This document shows positions 61,202-64,000 of a stretch of DNA of 64,000 nt, piece after piece (position 1 is the first letter of the stretch; every line of letters begins with the position of its first letter). This DNA is from an uncultured Verrucomicrobiales bacterium. Its GTDB lineage: Bacteria; Verrucomicrobiota; Verrucomicrobiia; Verrucomicrobiales; Akkermansiaceae. Location of the stretch: assembly GCA_937901085.1 (NCBI GenBank), contig CALCHQ010000034.1:62001-126000 (forward strand), written 5' to 3'. The translations under genes were made by a program, and so were the position numbers. The notes under the pieces are model-generated. The model ran no database searches. It saw nothing but the letters and a program-made list of their open reading frames with translations, and had not been told where the DNA came from.

Positions 61202-61561
61202 ATGGACAATTATGACTACAAAATAGAAAATAGACGGATGAAGCTTGACATTTGGTTAAGAAAATGTCGAATGTCACGCAAGCAGTTTGCAGAAGAATTA
61301 AACGTTTCAGAAGCTAGCGCATACGGATGGCTTTCTAACACAAACATACCAGACAAACGCTGGGATGAAATTGAAGATTTTTTCAAAAGGAAAGGTGTTG
61401 TCGAAGAGCCCAAACCGATTTGTCGAGCCATAGGTGTTGTTGTATGGGAAAAAGATGCTATAAAAATGGATAAAATAGCAGAAGAACGAGGGCAAACCCT
61501 TGCAGAGTTTATTCGTGATTGTGCAGTAGAAGAAACAAAACGTATTCTCGGCGAAGCATAA
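61202..61561 (+). CDS. two-domain DNA-binding regulator (HTH plus ribbon-helix-helix-like)
   Basis: 119 residues. Residues ~15-60 (KLDIWLRKCRMSRKQFAEELNVSEASAYGWLSNTNIP) are a Cro/CI-type helix-turn-helix with the recognition helix SEASAYGWL. Residues ~80-118 (WEKDAIKMDKIAEERGQTLAEFIRDCAVEETKRIL) match a CopG/Arc ribbon-helix-helix pattern, including the strand and the x-S/T-x-A-E-F-I-R helix start. Carrying both folds in one small protein is unusual. It is probably the element's master regulator. A TAAAAT -10 box (61190-61195) ends 6 bases before the ATG. A terminator follows. Confidence 0.72.
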   Translation: MDNYDYKIENRRMKLDIWLRKCRMSRKQFAEELNVSEASAYGWLSNTNIPDKRWDEIEDFFKRKGVVEEPKPICRAIGVVVWEKDAIKMDKIAEERGQTLAEFIRDCAVEETKRILGEA

Positions 61562-61573
61562 CCCTTCCCCACC

Positions 61574-61601
61574 GCCCCCTCATACGAGGGGGCTTTTTTT
61601 T
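61574..61601 (+). terminator. terminator of the element regulator gene
   Basis: GCCCCCTC pairs with GAGGGGGC around ATAC, followed by eight T. Confidence 0.9.
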
Positions 61602-61773
61602 CGCCGTGGAATTGGCTCTTGGTTGGGGTAGTCGGGCACTTGATTGACTCGCGGCGTGGTGGGGTTGGGCTCATAGCGTCCTCACTCTACACCCGACTTT
61701 GCGCTGAGTCAAATTATGTTGTAGAACAACAGCTTAATGTTAGGCGGTGTGCGGAAAACACGCTGCTGAAATG
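61602..61773. other. non-coding part of the element between regulator terminator and iterated array
   Basis: No gene is seen here. It contains a small hairpin (TGTTG-TAGAA-CAACA near 61719-61733) and GC-richer sequence than its surroundings. Together with the array and promoter downstream, it forms a 340-base control-like region. Confidence 0.5.
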
Positions 61774-61851
61774 CAGCTAACACTCAGCTAATACCAGCTA
61801 AATTAGCCGCACCATCAGCTAATTTAGCCGCAAATTAGCCGTCATTAGCCG
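61774..61851. repeat. dyad-symmetric array of eight phased 7-bp elements
   Basis: CAGCTAA occurs at 61774, 61785, 61795 and 61816. Its near reverse complement TTAGCCG occurs at 61803, 61824, 61835 and 61845. Spacings are 11, 10, 21 and 21, 11, 10, so all pairs are mirror-placed around 61812.5 and lie one or two helical turns apart. It ends 11 bases before the -35 box of the 61902 gene. The layout suggests cooperative binding by a dimeric protein: an operator, an iteron origin, or integrase/excisionase arm sites. Confidence 0.8.
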
Positions 61852-61856
61852 ATAGA

Positions 61857-61904
61857 TTTTGCTTTCCATTACCCGCGCAACGTGATAGAGTATTGGGTGC
61901 TATG
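61857..61904 (+). promoter_or_regulatory. shared 48-bp promoter block, copy 1
   Basis: -35 TTTCCA (61863-61868), a 17-base spacer, -10 TAGAGT (61886-61891), 10 bases, then ATG 61902. It aligns without gaps with blocks at 62428-62475 and 62988-63035. Confidence 0.75.
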
Positions 61905-62375
61905 GAAGATGACAAATTTTATATTTATAATGAAAATCTGGGTGATTGGGAAATCGACACATTTACTTTGCGTGAGCTATCAGAAAGAATTAAAGATAAT
62001 GAGAACCCCACAATATGTCCCATAAAAAAGGACGGGCAAGCAGGGCAACCTATACCGTATCGACAATACGTTACGGCATTATTGAGGCAATCCCCCCACC
62101 TTTCCATACAAAAAGTTTATTATACGTACGAGGTAATTACTCATAATGTATACAAAAAAAACAAATTTGACGCCTTGGGTTTTAAGAAAAAAATTAACAA
62201 ACTTGCTGCCGATGGATACAGGCTCGTTACATTCGGAAACGTAAGCGGGTTTCCTGAAAGCGAAGAAGCCATGGAACAAGCTGTTATCAACTCTGTTTTT
62301 GATGGCAATTCCGTTATACATGATTACAAAATTGCTGTAGCAATCATGGAAAAAGAAATTGTGCAATTTAAGTGA
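61902..62375 (+). CDS. GYF_2-like N-terminal domain protein with DUF4177-like C-terminus
   Basis: 157 residues. The N-terminal ~60 (FYIYNENLGDWEIDTFTLRELSERIKDNENPTICPIKKDGQ...) follow the GYF_2/DUF4339 pattern: an aromatic strand, a 'T-L-x-E-L' helix start and a second strand ending before a polar turn. The C-terminal part (KVYYTYEVITHNVY..., KINKLAADGYRLVTFGNV...) resembles DUF4177 ('eYkVv ... L ... GwelV'). No membrane segment. It is one of three related genes in the element; all keep the motif N-P-x-I-C-P or its equivalent followed by G-x-x-G-x-x-I-x-x-x-x-Y. Function unknown. ATG 61902 is placed by the promoter. Confidence 0.65.
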   Translation: MEDDKFYIYNENLGDWEIDTFTLRELSERIKDNENPTICPIKKDGQAGQPIPYRQYVTALLRQSPHLSIQKVYYTYEVITHNVYKKNKFDALGFKKKINKLAADGYRLVTFGNVSGFPESEEAMEQAVINSVFDGNSVIHDYKIAVAIMEKEIVQFK

Positions 62376-62427
62376 CTATTCATTGCTCATTTTTGGGATT
62401 GCATGCTTCAGAGCATCATATCATTTT

Positions 62428-62475
62428 TTTTGCTTCCAATAGCGAACACGATGTGATAGAGTATAAGATTATATG
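62428..62475 (+). promoter_or_regulatory. shared 48-bp promoter block, copy 2
   Basis: -35 TTCCAA (62434-62439), a 17-base spacer, -10 TAGAGT (62457-62462), 10 bases, ATG 62473. Confidence 0.72.
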
Positions 62476-62982
62476 AAGTTCTACCTTTACAATGATGAAG
62501 CCAAACAATGGTCTACTGAGACATATACGCTGGGCCAGCTTGCAAGAATAATCCATCCGAGCGAAAACCCGTCCATTTGTCCTGTCATGGATAATGGTGA
62601 AGCTGGGCAGTCTATTTTCTATCGCCAATATCTTAAAGCGTTGAATAATCTCAGAGAACAAAAAAATGGGGTTATGGAAACAATCGGCAATTTTCTAACA
62701 GCAGACCTTAACCCGCCAAAGCCGAAATCATATACACCTCAACAAAATATAGCAGGAAATGGAGAACAAAGGAATATGAAGGAACTGGAACACATAGACA
62801 TGCTGCCGCCCGAAGTGCGGGCAGTAGACTACTTGCTCCGGCATACCAGCTTGCCAAACCTGATTGAGGAAATGCGGTCGCTGGTGAAGAATGCATCCTC
62901 GTTAATCGCGTTCATTATTTTTGTGAACATATTTGCTTTGGCTGTAGGCTTGATTGCCATTGTGGTATCTATCGGAAGGTGA
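62473..62982 (+). CDS. GYF_2-like N-terminal domain protein with C-terminal membrane helix
   Basis: 169 residues. Residues 1-60 (MKFYLYNDEAKQWSTETYTLGQLARIIHPSENPSICPVMDNGEAGQSIFYRQYLKAL) are clearly paralogous to the start of the 61902 protein (same N-P-S-I-C-P and G-Q-x-I-x-Y-R-Q-Y). A polar linker (residues ~65-110) leads to a charged helix and a hydrophobic helix at about 138-165 (LIAFIIFVNIFALAVGLIAIVVSI). It is therefore anchored with the N-terminal domain probably in the cytosol. Function unknown. Confidence 0.65.
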   Translation: MKFYLYNDEAKQWSTETYTLGQLARIIHPSENPSICPVMDNGEAGQSIFYRQYLKALNNLREQKNGVMETIGNFLTADLNPPKPKSYTPQQNIAGNGEQRNMKELEHIDMLPPEVRAVDYLLRHTSLPNLIEEMRSLVKNASSLIAFIIFVNIFALAVGLIAIVVSIGR

Positions 62983-62987
62983 TACTT

Positions 62988-63035
62988 TTTTTCTTCCCAT
63001 CAGCCGCGCGGTGTGGTAGAGTATGGGGTACTATG
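62988..63035 (+). promoter_or_regulatory. shared 48-bp promoter block, copy 3
   Basis: -35 TTCCCA (62994-62999), a 17-base spacer, -10 TAGAGT (63017-63022), 10 bases, ATG 63033. That ATG is one base out of frame with the coding sequence that follows. Confidence 0.72.
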
Positions 63036-63688
63036 AAAAAATTGTTGCTTTTCTTTATTACGATTCAATTTCTAACTCGTGGCAGCAAGTAACGCCAGAG
63101 CAACTTGCGGTTGTCAACGACTCATCTGCTTACATTATCCCAATAGACGAGGATGGGAATCAAGGCGAACAAATAACATGGGGTGAATATGAATCGCCTG
63201 AGCAGCAAAAAGCAAGAGAGAAAGCTATTCTCCATGCTGCGTTAAAAGAAGAACAGCGACGAAAGGCTGAGGAAGAGGAACAGGCAAAAATTCAAGCAGA
63301 AAAAGAAAAAGAAGAACAGGAAAGACTAAAAAAGGAGCAGGAAGAAAAAACAAAGGAAGAAGCTCACTTGCGTGAAGAAGAAGAAAAGCAAAAAAAAGAA
63401 TATGATTGCCGGCAGCGACAAGCAACGAATCTGCAATCAATTTTTGATAAGCTTGGCTCTGCTAATATTGAGCTCACTTGCTTGCTTGTACGCAAACTTT
63501 GCCGTCTTGTAATAGTTGTTTTTTGGCTTAATTTTTTTGCAGGAGGTGCGCTGATAGGTCTAACAGCTTCTCCTGAAGAAAAAGCGCAAGGTTTAGCATG
63601 TGGGTTGCTTGCCAGCGTGTTTGTCTCTCTTATTATATTGGGTGTTGTGTCATCATGGGCAGAGAATGACGAAAAAAAAGAAAAATAA
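63023..63688 (+). CDS. GYF_2-like N-terminal domain, coiled-coil, two-helix membrane protein; uncertain start
   Basis: 221 residues from ATG 63023. Residues ~8-60 (KIVAFLYYDSISNSWQQVTPEQLAVVNDSSAYIIPIDEDGNQGEQITWGEYE) match the N-terminal domain of the two preceding proteins. Residues ~65-135 are a highly charged Glu/Lys/Gln coiled coil. Two hydrophobic helices follow at about 155-175 and 190-210, and the C-terminus is charged. The start is problematic: ATG 63023 touches the -10 box and may not be transcribed, whereas the ATG equivalent to that of the two paralogs (63033) reads out of frame after a run of six A. Seven A would restore MKKIVAFLYYD. It may be frameshifted, slippery or phase-variable. 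Confidence 0.6.
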   Translation: MGYYEKIVAFLYYDSISNSWQQVTPEQLAVVNDSSAYIIPIDEDGNQGEQITWGEYESPEQQKAREKAILHAALKEEQRRKAEEEEQAKIQAEKEKEEQERLKKEQEEKTKEEAHLREEEEKQKKEYDCRQRQATNLQSIFDKLGSANIELTCLLVRKLCRLVIVVFWLNFFAGGALIGLTASPEEKAQGLACGLLASVFVSLIILGVVSSWAENDEKKEK

Positions 63689-63695
63689 TTAGCGC

Positions 63696-64000
63696 TCACT
63701 CTGGCATAATCGCCCAGTACTCAGCAGCCTGTGCGGGCGTAGCCGCTGCGCGGTAGTGCCGCATCAGCATTGCTGACCCTGTACTGTGGCCCATGTTTTC
63801 CTCCAAGGCTGCGCGGTCATGATACTTGGCCAAGTGGTATGTCGCGTATGAGTGGCGGGCAACATCCTGCCTGTTCGCCAGACCAGCTTCACGGCGCGTC
63901 TGCTGGTTCTTACGCTTCCAGTTCGTCGGGCAAATCATTTCGCCCGGCGTGTGCTTTCCTGTACTCGCCAGCCATGCGGCAAGGTTCGGTTCTATCTCCA
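63696..64000 (-). CDS. tyrosine integrase, C-terminal part (continues past the window)
   Basis: The frame stays open to the right edge, so only about the last 100 residues are present. The catalytic C-terminus shows ARHSYATYHLAKYHD (HxxR region with the Arg/His triad: R-H-S-Y), MGHSTGSAML and the nucleophile segment LMRHYR. The pattern HSYATYHLAKYHDRAALEENMGHS is of the phage/island integrase type and differs from the Xer at 59125. It ends 7 bases from the stop of the convergent 63023 gene. It is presumably the enzyme that inserted the element at the tRNA whose 3' fragment is at 60818. Confidence 0.85.
   Translation of the reverse strand, partial: EIEPNLAAWLASTGKHTPGEMICPTNWKRKNQQTRREAGLANRQDVARHSYATYHLAKYHDRAALEENMGHSTGSAMLMRHYRAAATPAQAAEYWAIMPE

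Noticed and set aside
61774..61851. A CRISPR array
   Set aside because: Units are 7 bp with 10-11 bp phasing and alternate orientation. There are no 25-40 bp repeats with unique spacers and no cas genes.

Overview
The window is about 58-60% GC outside two AT-richer stretches, densely packed, and contains no rRNA gene. The gene set fits a Gram-negative host-associated Verrucomicrobiota bacterium, most likely Akkermansia or a close relative. The pointers are Lpt/Kds lipopolysaccharide genes, a K+-dependent type membrane pyrophosphatase, a galactokinase beside an SSS sugar symporter (as expected for a mucin-sugar user), an AP2-like small protein, and several secreted proteins with no recognisable family. 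The assignment is inferred from protein content and not from a marker gene.

Layout. 44-6969 (minus) is one tightly overlapping seven-gene operon: three membrane or envelope genes including a pseudokinase/formylglycine-generating-enzyme-like fusion, a secreted protein, der, a secreted thermonuclease and proC. 7113-9222 (plus) holds a polysaccharide deacetylase and a basic low-complexity protein. leuS follows on the minus strand. 12000-28056 is a lower-GC surface-polysaccharide locus. It has an Fe-S F420-hydrogenase-beta-like protein, three unknown genes behind a hairpin leader, CapA, then two converging half-operons. Each half has a flippase, a pyruvyltransferase and glycosyltransferases. 28098-35945 (minus) is core: a DUF1573-like protein, lspA, ileS, murA and hppA. 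36178-38598 carries fabD and sdaA. 38603-45999 carries two MarR regulators, an AP2-like mini-protein and a complete RND efflux operon. 46104-48208 carries prepilin peptidase and dus. 48198-52514 (minus) is a kdsA-lptC-lptA-lptB-like operon. 52682-58975 (plus) carries purH, pdxJ, an HU protein with a cysteine tail, galK and an SSS symporter. 59125-60695 (minus) is xer plus a lipoprotein.

From about 60858 to beyond the right edge lies an AT-rich integrated element. Its left border is a displaced 3' piece of a tRNA gene (probably tRNA-Thr), and a tyrosine integrase runs off the right edge. Inside are a dual-domain regulator, a dyad-symmetric array of eight 7-bp elements with helical phasing, and three genes that share a GYF_2-like N-terminal region and a 48-bp promoter block that aligns without gaps. 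This is the most novel part of the window.

A window-wide pattern is also visible. Many genes have a good -35/-10 promoter whose -10 box ends only 6-10 bases before the ATG, so their transcripts should be leaderless or nearly so. This was used to choose several starts.
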